The translations under genes and the position numbers were made by a program. The notes under the pieces were generated by a model. It worked only from the letters and a program-made list of their open reading frames with translations, was not told where the DNA came from and did not search any database. From Burkholderiales bacterium RIFCSPHIGHO2_12_FULL_63_20 (GTDB lineage Bacteria; Pseudomonadota; Gammaproteobacteria; Burkholderiales; Burkholderiaceae_C): 64,000 nucleotides of DNA. The DNA is taken from NCBI GenBank assembly GCA_001770775.1, contig MESA01000007.1, forward strand, positions 239,087 to 303,086, given 5' to 3'. Positions 1 to 9,516 of the stretch are shown piece after piece. The first letter of the stretch is position 1, and each line of letters starts with the position of its first letter.

Positions 1-2
1 GC

Positions 3-629
3 CAATGGCAAGAGATGGACGACACTTCGCGCGACAAATGGCTGAATGTGGCCGACCGCTACGAGCGCCTCCCCCCTTCCGAGCAAAACCGCGTGCGCGA
101 ACGCATGGTGCAATGGTCCCGCCTGCCCGCGCAGACCCGCGGAGAGGCGCGCCTGCGTTTTCAGCAGTCACGGCAACTGCCGGCCGACGAGCGCCAGCGC
201 AAGTGGGAGGCTTATCAGGCCCTGCCCTCTGAAACGCGTGAGGCTTTGAGCCGCCGCGCGCAGCGACAGGCGCAGCCGATCGAGCTCCCTCGCGACATGA
301 CCGGGCCGAGAGAAGCACGCCAAGTCTATAACGCCCAGCAACGCAAGGATCTGGAGCGCTCGAACCAGAAGTCCAATGTGGTCCCCCACTCCCCGACGCA
401 CGCCAGACCCCATCCCCAGGTCGTGGCCCCTGCCGTGATCAAGGCGGGCCCCGGCGCGACCACGCGCCTGCTCACCCAGCCCCCGGCCCCTCCGGCTCAT
501 CAGCAGGTGGGCATGCCCAAGATCAACAGCGCCGGCACCTTTGTTGACCCGGTGACGCTGCTGCCACGCAAGGGCGCTCAAGGGGCGGCGATCATGCAAC
601 CGGAAGCTCCGGCAGACAAAAAGCGCTGA
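3..629 (+). CDS. DUF3106 domain protein, 5'-truncated by the window edge
   Basis: The frame is open to the first base. Codons before the first internal ATG (position 15) read QWQE, which continues the conserved tryptophan-rich DUF3106 pattern, so the real start lies upstream and the ATG at 15 is internal. The visible part repeats W-x-x-L/M...R-L-P units: KWLNVADRYERLP near residues 8-20, QWSRLPAQTR near 37-46 and KWEAYQALP near 67-75. A proline-rich low-complexity tail follows. DUF3106 proteins are exported or membrane-anchored proteins of unknown function, usually found with an ECF sigma factor region and an RDD protein. The RDD gene lies 80 bases downstream here, which fits. Family assignment is firm; function is unknown. 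Confidence 0.85.
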   Translation, partial: QWQEMDDTSRDKWLNVADRYERLPPSEQNRVRERMVQWSRLPAQTRGEARLRFQQSRQLPADERQRKWEAYQALPSETREALSRRAQRQAQPIELPRDMTGPREARQVYNAQQRKDLERSNQKSNVVPHSPTHARPHPQVVAPAVIKAGPGATTRLLTQPPAPPAHQQVGMPKINSAGTFVDPVTLLPRKGAQGAAIMQPEAPADKKR

Positions 630-709
630 GCCCCGTCCCGGCGGCGCATGGGCCTGGTGTATGGTTCGGGACGTTGGCGCTGTGCCCACCCGTTATCTCC
701 ATTGTCCCG

Positions 710-1264
710 ATGTCTTTACTCACGATTCCCGAACAGGGCGGCCTGAGCGTGCAGGCCTGTGCCGAGCGTGCCCGTGGCACGGCCCCCACTTTGCGCCGCC
801 GATTGGCCGCTTTCCTTTATGAAGGCGTGCTGCTGTTCGGTCTGGTCATGGTGGTGGGGTTGATCTACAGCATTGCCGTGGACCAGCGGCATGGGCTGCA
901 AGGCCGCCAAGGCATGATGGTCGTGCAGTTCCTCGCTCTGTCAGCGTATTTCATGTGGCTGTGGACCCATGGCGGCCAGACCCTGGCGCTCAAGACCTGG
1001 CAGTTGCGTCTGGTGACCCCGGATGGCGGCCCCATCTCGCCACTGCGGGCGTTGCTGCGCTACCTGACGAGCTGGCTGTGGTTCATCCCACCCCTGCTGC
1101 TGACCTGGCTGGCAGGCTGGCATGACAAGGGAACGATGACGGCTGCGGTGCTGGGCTGGATGGTGCTGTACGCGGCCCTCACCTGGGTGCTACCCTCTCG
1201 CCAGTTTTTCCATGACGTGATCAGCGGCACCCGCGTGATCGACAACCGCAAACAGGTGCCTTGA
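710..1264 (+). CDS. RDD family integral membrane protein
   Basis: 184 residues from the ATG at 710; a TTG at 674 is a less likely alternative. The conserved Arg cluster at residues 29-31 leads into a first membrane helix at about 34-55. Further hydrophobic segments lie near 70-87, 118-140 and 148-165. The central GQTLALKTWQLRLV motif (about 89-102) with the following D-G is typical of RDD proteins. The family is membrane-embedded; some members are linked to ion transport but most are uncharacterised. The stop overlaps the ATG of the next gene (TGATG), so translation is probably coupled. Its position after DUF3106 is the usual Burkholderiales arrangement. Confidence 0.85.
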   Translation: MSLLTIPEQGGLSVQACAERARGTAPTLRRRLAAFLYEGVLLFGLVMVVGLIYSIAVDQRHGLQGRQGMMVVQFLALSAYFMWLWTHGGQTLALKTWQLRLVTPDGGPISPLRALLRYLTSWLWFIPPLLLTWLAGWHDKGTMTAAVLGWMVLYAALTWVLPSRQFFHDVISGTRVIDNRKQVP

Positions 1265-1878
1265 TGAGCTTGACCTTGTGTGTGTACTGTGGCTCGCGCG
1301 ATGGGGACGACCCTGCGCACCTGGCTGCCGCGCGTGAAGTGGGACGCCAAATTGGCACGCGTGGCTGGCGCCTGGTCTACGGAGGTGGCAGCACGGGCCT
1401 GATGGGTGCGGTGGCCGATGCCGCGTTGGCGCATGGCGCCGAGGCCATCGGCATCATCCCGGAGCGCCTGGTGAAGAAGGAGCTGGGACACCCCGGGCTG
1501 ACCAGCCTGGAGATTGTGGACAGCATGCACGAGCGCAAGCACCGCATGGCCATGCACGCCGACGCGTTCATCGCACTGCCGGGTGGCATCGGCACCATGG
1601 AAGAAATTTTCGAGGCGTGGACCTGGCGCCAATTGGGCTACCACCGCAAGGCGCTCGGCTTGCTCAATGTGGCGGGCTACTACGACCACCTGCTGCGCTT
1701 TCTGGATGTCAGCCAGCAAGGCGGCTTCTTGTGGCCCGATGTGCAAGAGCTGCTGCTGGTGGACGATGACATCGACACCTTGCTCGACCGGTTGGCCGAT
1801 GAACACCGGCGTCTGAAAGCACAAACGCCGCCCGACCAGCCTGAAGCGGGCCCTGGCGGCATCTCGCCTGCGATCTGA
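1264..1878 (+). CDS. LOG family (TIGR00730) nucleotide 5'-monophosphate phosphoribohydrolase
   Basis: 204 residues. The Rossmann-like LOG fold is shown by GGGSTGLMG at 40-48, MHERK at 88-92 and the signature PGGIGTMEE at 106-114, where the Glu pair supports catalysis and nucleotide binding. LOG proteins hydrolyse cytokinin riboside monophosphates or other nucleoside monophosphates to base plus ribose 5-phosphate. In non-plant-associated bacteria the in vivo substrate is usually unknown. The ATG at 1264 overlaps the RDD stop by one base. Length matches the family. Cytoplasmic. Confidence 0.9.
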   Translation: MSLTLCVYCGSRDGDDPAHLAAAREVGRQIGTRGWRLVYGGGSTGLMGAVADAALAHGAEAIGIIPERLVKKELGHPGLTSLEIVDSMHERKHRMAMHADAFIALPGGIGTMEEIFEAWTWRQLGYHRKALGLLNVAGYYDHLLRFLDVSQQGGFLWPDVQELLLVDDDIDTLLDRLADEHRRLKAQTPPDQPEAGPGGISPAI

Positions 1879-1883
1879 GTGCA

Positions 1884-1905
1884 AAGGGGTGCCGAGGCAC
1901 CCCTT
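1884..1905. terminator. Strong hairpin between convergent LOG and PII genes
   Basis: AAGGGGTGCC at 1884-1893 pairs with GGCACCCCTT at 1896-1905, immediately after the LOG stop and before the PII gene end. Neither side has a long T run (three T on the minus-strand side), so this is a hairpin that may stop or slow transcription from both sides rather than a textbook intrinsic terminator. Confidence 0.45.
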
Positions 1906-1960
1906 GTCGCATCAAGCCGACATTCGGCCAGGCATCTGGCCAGCAGCGATCAGTCCGCGA

Positions 1961-2377
<417 letters not shown>

Positions 2378-2438
2378 TTAAGCACGGCTGTCGCGATCTC
2401 GTCACGAACAACGCACGCAAAACCACAACCGCGGCGCA

Positions 2439-4148
2439 TCAGGCGCGAAATCGGGAGGTGATGGGGTAGCGCCAGTCGCGCCCGAAGGCGCGATGGGTGA
2501 TGCGGATGCCCACAGCGGCCTGGCGGCGCTTGTATTCGTTGATCTTGAGCAGACGGGTGACCTTGTCCACGTCGGCGCGCTCAAACCCTGCGGCCACGAT
2601 GTCCTCGATGGAATGGTCCTGCTCCATGTAGCGCGCCAGAATGGCGTCGAGCACCTCGTACTCGGGCAGGCTGTCCTGGTCGGTCTGGTCAGGGCGCAGT
2701 TCGGCCGAGGGGGGGCGGGTGATGATGCGCTCGGGGATGGGCTCGACTTGGCCGGCTGCGGCCGCCTGGGCATTGCGCCACCACGACAGGCGGTACACCA
2801 GGGTCTTGACCACGTCCTTGATGACGGCAAAGCCACCGGCCATGTCGCCGTAGAGCGTGCAGTAGCCTGTGGCCATTTCGCTCTTGTTGCCCGTGGTCAG
2901 CACCAGGGAGCCGGTTTTGTTGGACAGGGCCATCAGCAAGGTGCCGCGGATGCGGGCCTGGATGTTCTCTTCGGTGGTGTCTTCGGCGCGCCCCACGAAC
3001 AGCGGTGCCAGCGAAGCCTTGAAGGCTTCGAACTCGGGCGCGATGGCGATTTCGTCGTGGCGCACGCCCAGGCGGTCGGCCATGTCGCGGGCGTCGATCC
3101 AGGAGATGTCGGCCGTGTAGGGCGAGGGCATCATCACGGTGCGCACCTTGTCGGCGCCCAAAGCGTCCACGGCAATGGCCAGCACCAGGGCAGAGTCGAT
3201 GCCCCCTGAGAGGCCGATCAGGACGCCGGGAAAGCCGTTCTTGCCGATGTAGTCGCGCACGCCGCAGACCAGGGCGGCCCAGATTTCGGCCTCTTCGGAA
3301 AGGGGCGCGGCGATGGGGCCGCTGACGGCACCTTGCGGCTGTAGGGTCACGGGCAGCGTGGCCACTTCAAAGCTGGGCGCGCGGGCACCGACTTCGCCTT
3401 GGGCGTTGACGGCAAACGAGGCGCCGTCGAACACGACTTCGTCTTGGCCACCCACCATGTGGGCGTAGACCAGCGGCAGGCCGAGTTTGCGGGCGAACGC
3501 GCCCATGCGGGCTTCGCGCTCGGCGCGCTTGGCGACGTGGAAGGGCGAGGCGTTGAGCACCACCAGCACCTGCGCGCCCTGCGCCAGGGCGGACTCGGCG
3601 GGCTCGTCAAACCAGGCGTCTTCACACACCAGCAGGGCCACGCGCCAGCCCAGCACGTCGACCACGACGGGGCCCAGACCGGCTTCGCGGCCGCTGATGA
3701 AGTAACGGCGCTCATCGAACACCTGGTAGTTGGGCAGCTCGCGCTTGGCGTAGCTGGCGATGATCTGGCCACCCCGGATCAGGCTGGCGGCGTTCAGACG
3801 GCGTGGCACCGACCAGGAGCGGGTGCGGATGTCGTCGCCCAGGGCTTGCAGAGGGTGACCCAGAACGAGGTGCAGGTCGGGCAGGTCGGCGAGGCTGCGG
3901 GCAATGTGCTCGGTGGTGTCTTCGCAGGCCTGCATGAAAGCGGGGCGCAGCAGGAGGTCTTCCGGGGGATAGCCGCACAGGGCCATTTCCGGCGTGACCA
4001 CCAGACGCGCGCCTTCAGCGTACGCTTGGCGGGCCGCGTCGATGATGGTGCGGGCGTTGCCCTGCAGGTCACCGACCACGGGGTTGAATTGCAGCAGGGC
4101 CACGGACAGCGCTTGGGCTGGGGTGGCCGGAGATGACACAGAATTCAT
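2439..4148 (-). CDS. nadE: Glutamine-dependent NAD(+) synthetase
   Basis: 569 residues. The N-terminal nitrilase-type glutaminase domain carries the Glu-Lys-Cys triad in TPEMALCGYPPED, YAKRELPNYQVF and LLVCEDAWF. The C-terminal synthetase domain has the ATP pyrophosphatase loop LSGGIDSALV, and LTTGNKSEMATGY further on. It converts nicotinic acid adenine dinucleotide to NAD using glutamine as nitrogen donor; cytoplasmic. I chose the ATG at 4148; an in-frame ATG at 4157 is possible. It is transcribed divergently from the FemAB-like gene, and the PII gene follows about 130 bases downstream on the same strand, tying NAD amidation to nitrogen status at least by position. Confidence 0.95.
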   Translation of the reverse strand: MNSVSSPATPAQALSVALLQFNPVVGDLQGNARTIIDAARQAYAEGARLVVTPEMALCGYPPEDLLLRPAFMQACEDTTEHIARSLADLPDLHLVLGHPLQALGDDIRTRSWSVPRRLNAASLIRGGQIIASYAKRELPNYQVFDERRYFISGREAGLGPVVVDVLGWRVALLVCEDAWFDEPAESALAQGAQVLVVLNASPFHVAKRAEREARMGAFARKLGLPLVYAHMVGGQDEVVFDGASFAVNAQGEVGARAPSFEVATLPVTLQPQGAVSGPIAAPLSEEAEIWAALVCGVRDYIGKNGFPGVLIGLSGGIDSALVLAIAVDALGADKVRTVMMPSPYTADISWIDARDMADRLGVRHDEIAIAPEFEAFKASLAPLFVGRAEDTTEENIQARIRGTLLMALSNKTGSLVLTTGNKSEMATGYCTLYGDMAGGFAVIKDVVKTLVYRLSWWRNAQAAAAGQVEPIPERIITRPPSAELRPDQTDQDSLPEYEVLDAILARYMEQDHSIEDIVAAGFERADVDKVTRLLKINEYKRRQAAVGIRITHRAFGRDWRYPITSRFRA

Positions 4149-4188
4149 GAGCAGCATTCAAACGGACAGCGCAGATGCGCAGGTGAGC

Positions 4189-5412
4189 ATGGTAGCGGGC
4201 CTGACCGTGCATTGGCACACCGATCTGGCCGAGATCGATGCCGAGCAGTGGGATGCCCTCGTCTCCGATGTGGAGGGCGGGGGGCCCTTTTTGCGGCTGG
4301 CCTTCTTGCGCGCCATGGTGGACAGCGGCAGTGCCTGCCCCGACAGCGGTTGGCATCCCTTGCTGCTGACGGTGCAGGATGCACATGGACAGATCCTGGC
4401 CGGCAGCCCCCTGTTTGTGAAAGAGCACTCTTACGGCGAGTATGTGTTTGACTGGGCCTGGGCCGATGCGCACGACCGCGCGCTGGCCTCGCAAGGCGTG
4501 CAGTACTACCCCAAGCTCTTGAGCGCCTCTCCGTTTTCGCCCATTCCTGGGCAGCGTTTGCTGGTGCGGTCTGATGTGCCCGCCTACATCCAGGTGGCCT
4601 TACGCTCGCAGTTGCTGGGCGCCATCGAAGCGCGGTGTGTGGCCCAGGGCTGGTCGTCGGCGCACGCCTTGTTTGTGTCAGAGGCCGAGGCGCAACTGGC
4701 CGAGCGTGCCGGATGGCTGCGGCGCAGTGGCGTGCAGTTCCACTGGGAGAACCGGGCGCAGGCCCCTTACGCCGATTTCGACGACTTTCTGGCCAGCCTG
4801 CAACGCGACAAGCGCAAGAAAATCCAGCAGGAGCGGCGCAAGGTGCGCGAGGCGGGCATCGTGTTTGTGGTGCGCCAGGGAGCCGAGCTGACCCAGGGTG
4901 ATTGGGATTTTTTCTACCGCTGCTATGCGCAGACCTATCTGGAGCGGGGGCGGGAGCCGTATCTGACCCGCGATTTCTGGGCACGAGTGAGCGAGGCCCT
5001 GCCCGAGCACTGGGTGCTGTTCACCGCTTTGCAAGGTGGCACGCCGGTGGCCAGTGCCTTGCTGGCGGTCGACCCGGTGCGGCGCGTGGCGTATGGGCGC
5101 TACTGGGGCGCGGTGGCACAGGTGCCGTGTCTGCACTTCGAGACCTGCTATTACCAGCCTCTGGCGTGGTGCATCGCGCAGGGCTACCGGCGCTTTGAGG
5201 GTGGTGCGCAGGGGGAGCACAAGCTGGCGCGAGGCTTGTTGCCGGTGGAGACGCATTCGGTGCACTGGCTGGCCCACCCGGGTTTGCGGGATGCCGTGGC
5301 CCGCTTTCTGGAGCGAGAGTCCCAGGGCATGGGCCAGTACCTGGAGCACCTGGATGAGCGCGCACCGTTCAAAGTCGGGCCCGACGCTGCGGGCCGTGAC
5401 GAACTGCAGTGA
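4189..5412 (+). CDS. GNAT/FemAB-like protein (DUF482, peptidoglycan biosynthesis/recognition family)
   Basis: About 407 residues from the ATG at 4189, preceded by AGGTG at five-base spacing. An ATG at 4147 is in frame but would overlap the nadE start. Diagnostic motifs are PFLRLAFLRAM near the N terminus, HSYGEYVFDWAWADA, YYPKLL, RDKRKKIQQERRKVRE in the middle, and FEGGAQGEHKLARG near the C terminus. The family has two GNAT-like folds and resembles Fem peptidyltransferases; no reaction has been established to my knowledge. There is no signal peptide or membrane helix, so it is probably cytoplasmic. It stands alone between nadE and ndh. Family sure, function unknown. Confidence 0.85.
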   Translation: MVAGLTVHWHTDLAEIDAEQWDALVSDVEGGGPFLRLAFLRAMVDSGSACPDSGWHPLLLTVQDAHGQILAGSPLFVKEHSYGEYVFDWAWADAHDRALASQGVQYYPKLLSASPFSPIPGQRLLVRSDVPAYIQVALRSQLLGAIEARCVAQGWSSAHALFVSEAEAQLAERAGWLRRSGVQFHWENRAQAPYADFDDFLASLQRDKRKKIQQERRKVREAGIVFVVRQGAELTQGDWDFFYRCYAQTYLERGREPYLTRDFWARVSEALPEHWVLFTALQGGTPVASALLAVDPVRRVAYGRYWGAVAQVPCLHFETCYYQPLAWCIAQGYRRFEGGAQGEHKLARGLLPVETHSVHWLAHPGLRDAVARFLERESQGMGQYLEHLDERAPFKVGPDAAGRDELQ

Positions 5413-5570
5413 ACGGCCGGGTCGACATGGCGCTCAAGATTGACAAGCACTTGACACGTTCGATTCATAAAACAGCAGCTGACAGCACAAAGCCCTGTGA
5501 TGCGGGCATTTACCCCCTGGTTGCAGGGGTGTACCCACACGGCGCCTGCGTCTCAACCGTGCCCTGACAC

Positions 5571-5579
5571 TGGTATAAA
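5571..5579 (+). promoter_or_regulatory. Candidate extended -10 element for ndh
   Basis: TGGTATAAA matches an extended -10 (TG-N-TATAAT-like) and ends 35 bases before the ndh ATG. No convincing -35 is present, as expected for extended -10 promoters. A separate TTGACA near 5451 has no good -10 at normal spacing. The rest of the 200-base gap from 5413 shows nothing else I can support. Confidence 0.35.
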
Positions 5580-5614
5580 CGCTGACTTTTCTCAGCCCAG
5601 CTACCTTGTCGCGC

Positions 5615-7051
5615 ATGGCCTCTTCTGCTTCCTCCTCCACCGCCCCCGCGTCAAACGCCATCGCCGTGAAGCCGGGCAAACCGCGCGTCGTCATCATTGG
5701 CTGCGGCTTTGGGGGACTGGAGGCCGCCAAGGCCCTGTCGCACGCCGAGGTGGAGATCGTGGTGATCGATCGGACCAACCACCACCTGTTCCAACCCCTG
5801 CTGTACCAAGTGGCCACGGCGGGCTTGCCGGCACCCGCGATCGCCGGCCCGATTCGCCACATCCTGCGCAAGCAGATCGCCAAGGGCAACCTGACCGTGT
5901 TGATGGGCGAGGTCAGCTCAATCGATGCGGCGTCCAGCTGCGTGGTGCTGGACGATGGCGAGCACATCCATTTTGATCACCTGGTGCTGGCCGCTGGCGC
6001 CACCCACAGCTATTTCGGGCGCGATGACTGGGCGAAGTACGCCCCCGGCCTGAAGACGCTGGGGGACGCGTTCAGCATCCGCCGCCGTGTGCTGACGGCT
6101 TTCGAGCGGGCCGAGCGCGAATCCGATCCGGTCAAGCGCGAGCCCTGGCTGACCTTTGCGGTGGTCGGCGCGGGCCCGACGGGCGTGGAGATGGCCGGCA
6201 CGCTGGCCGAGATCGCCCAGCAGACCTTGAGCGCCGAGTTCCGCCGCATCGATTCGCGCATGGCCCGCGTGATTTTGCTGGAGGGCGCCCCGCGTGTGCT
6301 GGGCACCTTCACCGAGGACCTGTCACAGCGTGCGCAGGAGCAGCTAGAGATGCTGGGGGCCGAGGTGCTGGCCGGCGCCAAGGTGACCAACATCACCGCC
6401 TTCGGCATCCATTACGACGTGATGGAGAAGCAGGCCGATGGCAGCAACCGCGCCGTGTCGCACTTTTTGCCCACGCGCACGGTGATCTGGGCCGCAGGCG
6501 TGGCGGCCTCGCCTTTGGGCAAGGCCCTGGCCAAGAGCACGGGCTGTGAGCTGGACCGCGCCGGTCGCGTGGTGGTGCAGCCTGATCTGACGATTCCTGG
6601 GCACCCGAACATCTATGTGGTGGGCGACCTGGCCTCGGCCAAGAGCTACGAGGATCCTGACAACCCGACGCCCGTGCCCGGCGTGAGCCCTGGCGCCAAG
6701 CAGATGGGCCGCAAGGCAGCGTTCAACATCCTGCGTCGGCTCAAGGGACAGGACACCCTGGCCTTCCGCTATTTTGACTACGGCTCGATGGCCACCATCG
6801 GCAAGCGCGCGGCGGTGGCGATGATCGACATCCCGTTCACCAAGAAGCGCATCCGCTTCAGTGGCTTTGCGGCCTGGTTGTTCTGGCTGTTCGTCCACGT
6901 GTACTTCCTGATCGGGTTCCGTAACCGCACCGTGGTGATGATGGACTGGGCCTGGGCTTACTTCACCTCGCAGCGCCATGCCCGCGTGTTTCCGGACCCG
7001 CATGCGCTGGAGCCCCACACCCGCGTGGTGCGTGTGGACACCCCGGAGTAA
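5615..7051 (+). CDS. ndh: Type II NADH:quinone oxidoreductase (NDH-2)
   Basis: 478 residues from the ATG at 5615; a TTG nine bases earlier is less likely. The FAD-binding GCGFGGLEAAK lies near residues 29-39 and the NADH-binding VVGAGPTGVEMAG near residue 185. The second dinucleotide-fold end with VVGDLA lies near residue 340. A C-terminal hydrophobic stretch (AWLFWLFVHVYFLIGF) is typical of NDH-2 membrane association. The enzyme passes electrons from NADH to ubiquinone without pumping protons. The extra Ala/Ser-rich N terminus of about 25 residues is low-complexity and probably dispensable. It sits alone on the strand. Confidence 0.92.
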   Translation: MASSASSSTAPASNAIAVKPGKPRVVIIGCGFGGLEAAKALSHAEVEIVVIDRTNHHLFQPLLYQVATAGLPAPAIAGPIRHILRKQIAKGNLTVLMGEVSSIDAASSCVVLDDGEHIHFDHLVLAAGATHSYFGRDDWAKYAPGLKTLGDAFSIRRRVLTAFERAERESDPVKREPWLTFAVVGAGPTGVEMAGTLAEIAQQTLSAEFRRIDSRMARVILLEGAPRVLGTFTEDLSQRAQEQLEMLGAEVLAGAKVTNITAFGIHYDVMEKQADGSNRAVSHFLPTRTVIWAAGVAASPLGKALAKSTGCELDRAGRVVVQPDLTIPGHPNIYVVGDLASAKSYEDPDNPTPVPGVSPGAKQMGRKAAFNILRRLKGQDTLAFRYFDYGSMATIGKRAAVAMIDIPFTKKRIRFSGFAAWLFWLFVHVYFLIGFRNRTVVMMDWAWAYFTSQRHARVFPDPHALEPHTRVVRVDTPE

Positions 7052-7134
7052 CGGGGTTGGTGTGAGGGGCGCACGGCTCGTGGCAACATCGGGTTTTATG
7101 CCCTGATGCCGCCTGACCGGGTGGCCTGACCGCC

Positions 7135-9012
7135 GTGACCTCTGCGACCTCCCTGCCTGTTTCGCCTGCTGACCCTGATCTCGCCCCTCGCCTGCACGCC
7201 CTGCGCGAGCGCATGGCCCGGCAGAACTGGCAGGCCGTGCTGGTGCCCAGCAGCGATCCGCATCTGTCGGAGTACCTGCCAGAGCGTTGGCAAGGCCGGG
7301 TGTGGCTGAGCGGGTTCACCGGCTCGTCTGGCACCTTGCTGGTGTCGGCCACGCGGGCGGCCGTGTTCACCGACAGCCGTTACTGGGAGCAGGCCGAGGC
7401 CGAACTGGCGGGCAGCGGCGTGGATCTCGTCAAGCTGGAAGGCGCGGCAGTGGCCGCCTACCTGGCATGGCTGGAAGAGCTGGACTTGCCCACGGCCCCA
7501 GCCCCCACACTGGCCGTGGATGGCGCCGTGATGGGCTTGGCGCAGACCCAGCAACTGAGAGATGCCCTGGGCAGCGAAGGCTGGCAGTTGTTCACCCAGC
7601 AGGATGTGCTGGACGGCATCTGGCCAGACCGACCGGGTCTGCCCACCGCGCCAGTGTACGAACACAGCCTGCCCCATGCGGCCACCTCACGCGCCGAGAA
7701 ACTGGCGGGCGTGCGTGCGCAGATGCATGACCGGGGCGCCACCCACCACTGGATCGCCACGCTGGACGACCTGGCCTGGTTGTTGAACCTGCGGGGGGCC
7801 GATGTCGAATACAACCCGGTGTTCCTGGGCCATGCGCTGGTGACCCTGGACGCGGTGACGCTGTTTGTGGGCGAGGGCAAGATCGATGCGGCGCTGGCTG
7901 CCCGTCTGGCGCAAGATGGTGTGACGGTGCGGCCCTACGGCGAGGCACTGCCGACCCTGGCCGCCCTGCCCGCCGACAGCGTGATGCTGCTAGACCCCAA
8001 GCGCGTGACCTGGGGGCTGCGTGAAGCCGTGCCCACGGGCGTCAAGGTGGTAGAAGCCATCAACCCGAGCACCTTGGCCAAGTCACGCAAGACGGATGCG
8101 GAAGCGGCTTTCATCCGCGAAGCCATGGAGCGCGACGGGGCGGCGATGTGCGTGTTTTACGCCTGGCTGGAGCAGGCCCTGGGCCGGGAGCACGTGAGCG
8201 AACTGACGATTGACGAGCGCATGACGGCCGAGCGCGCGAAGCAGCCGGGCTATGTGTCGCTGAGTTTCCCGACGATCGCGGGCTTCAATGCGAACGGCGC
8301 CCTGCCCCATTACCGCGCCACGCCCGAGGCGTATGCGGTGTTGAGCACCCCCGCCGGCTTGACGGCCGAGGGCCTGTTGTTGATCGACTCCGGGGCGCAG
8401 TACCTGGGGGGCACCACCGACATCACCCGGGTGTGGGCCATTGGCACGCCGACCGCCGCGCAAAAGCGCGACTACACCCTGGTGCTCAAGGGCACGCTGG
8501 GTCTGTCGCGGATGCGCTTTCCGCAAGGCACGCTGGCCCCGATGCTGGATGCCGTGGCGCGCGCGCCCCTGTGGACAGAAGGGCTGGACTTTGGCCACGG
8601 CACGGGGCATGGCGTGGGCTACTTCCTGAACGTGCACGAGGGGCCGCAGTCGATCTCGAAGGCGGTGCCGGTGCCGGACATGGCAATGTTGCCGGGCATG
8701 ATCACCTCGATCGAGCCGGGCTTGTACCGACCCGGCCAGTGGGGCATCCGCATCGAGAACCTGGTACTGAATGTGCCGGTGACGCCGGCCGTTCCCGATG
8801 CGGAGCCCGGCACGCCTGAATATGGGCGTTATCTGGCGTTCGAGACGCTGAGCCTGTGCCCCATCGACACCGACTGCATCGACCGCAGCTTGCTGCGCGA
8901 CGACGAGGTGCAGTGGCTCAACGCATACCACGCGGAAGTGCTGCGCCGGCTGAGTCCGCTTGTGAGCGGGGATGCGCTGGCGTGGCTGCAACGCCGCACC
9001 CAGCCCTTGTGA
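7135..9012 (+). CDS. M24B Xaa-Pro aminopeptidase (long APP1/XPNPEP1-type)
   Basis: 625 residues from a GTG at 7135; no clear Shine-Dalgarno is visible, so the exact start is less certain. There are two creatinase-like N-terminal domains and a pita-bread catalytic domain. The dimetal ligands are visible: the two Asp in LLIDSGAQYLGGTTDITR, the His in GHGTGHGVGYFLNVHEGP, and the Glu pair in SIEPGLYRPGQWGIRIENL. Length and order match the three-domain XPNPEP1 group rather than the shorter E. coli PepP. It removes N-terminal residues next to proline, normally with Mn2+, in the cytoplasm. It follows ndh by 83 bases with no sign of functional linkage. Confidence 0.92.
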   Translation: MTSATSLPVSPADPDLAPRLHALRERMARQNWQAVLVPSSDPHLSEYLPERWQGRVWLSGFTGSSGTLLVSATRAAVFTDSRYWEQAEAELAGSGVDLVKLEGAAVAAYLAWLEELDLPTAPAPTLAVDGAVMGLAQTQQLRDALGSEGWQLFTQQDVLDGIWPDRPGLPTAPVYEHSLPHAATSRAEKLAGVRAQMHDRGATHHWIATLDDLAWLLNLRGADVEYNPVFLGHALVTLDAVTLFVGEGKIDAALAARLAQDGVTVRPYGEALPTLAALPADSVMLLDPKRVTWGLREAVPTGVKVVEAINPSTLAKSRKTDAEAAFIREAMERDGAAMCVFYAWLEQALGREHVSELTIDERMTAERAKQPGYVSLSFPTIAGFNANGALPHYRATPEAYAVLSTPAGLTAEGLLLIDSGAQYLGGTTDITRVWAIGTPTAAQKRDYTLVLKGTLGLSRMRFPQGTLAPMLDAVARAPLWTEGLDFGHGTGHGVGYFLNVHEGPQSISKAVPVPDMAMLPGMITSIEPGLYRPGQWGIRIENLVLNVPVTPAVPDAEPGTPEYGRYLAFETLSLCPIDTDCIDRSLLRDDEVQWLNAYHAEVLRRLSPLVSGDALAWLQRRTQPL

Positions 9013-9097
9013 TGGCGCGCCCCTCGTTCATCTGACCGATGGGCCGAATGGGGGAAGCTCGCTAGACTGCGGGCAGAACCCTCCCCCTTTTGACGCC

Positions 9098-9502
9098 ATG
9101 AACATTTCGCATTTCAACGACCTGCTGGAAGCCGCCCGTCAGCAACCCGACGCCCAACGCCTGTTGCTGGTGTTTACCGGTGCCGGCCTGCCTGATGACG
9201 CCACCCCGGAGCAAAAAGCCGCGTTTGACGCCGGCCACGGTGGCGAGTTGACGCCCTTGATGTGCGTGGACAAGACGCCCGCTGAGATCGGCAGTTTCGA
9301 CAAGCTGGTGAGCGAGGCCGCACAGTTCGGCCACGATTGGGTGGTGGTGTTCGTGGCCGGGATGTCCGGCATCGGGCCACGCGCGCCATCGACCGAGGAT
9401 GCGCAGTCGCACCTGCAGGGCATGGTCGACGCGATCAAGGTGGGGCAGATTGACAACTTCATTCCGTTCAACCTGGATGGCGATGCCATCCGGTTGAACT
9501 GA
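9098..9502 (+). CDS. Conserved small cytoplasmic protein, function unknown
   Basis: 134 residues from the ATG at 9098. It has no signal peptide or membrane helix and is mildly acidic. Conserved-looking stretches are QRLLLVFTGAGLPDD near the N terminus, LTPLMCVDKTPAEI in the middle and DNFIPFNLDGDAIRLN at the end. I recall similar proteins from Burkholderiales genomes labelled 'ribonucleotide reductase subunit alpha', a name this sequence does not justify: it is far too short and has no reductase motifs. It ends 14 bases from the convergent outer-membrane factor gene. No function assigned. Confidence 0.75.
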   Translation: MNISHFNDLLEAARQQPDAQRLLLVFTGAGLPDDATPEQKAAFDAGHGGELTPLMCVDKTPAEIGSFDKLVSEAAQFGHDWVVVFVAGMSGIGPRAPSTEDAQSHLQGMVDAIKVGQIDNFIPFNLDGDAIRLN

Positions 9503-9516
9503 GCGCTCACCCCCAC

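Noticed and set aside
9098..9502. 'Ribonucleotide reductase subunit alpha', the label I recall for similar proteins
   Set aside because: 134 residues with no reductase cysteines or domains; the label appears to be an annotation error.
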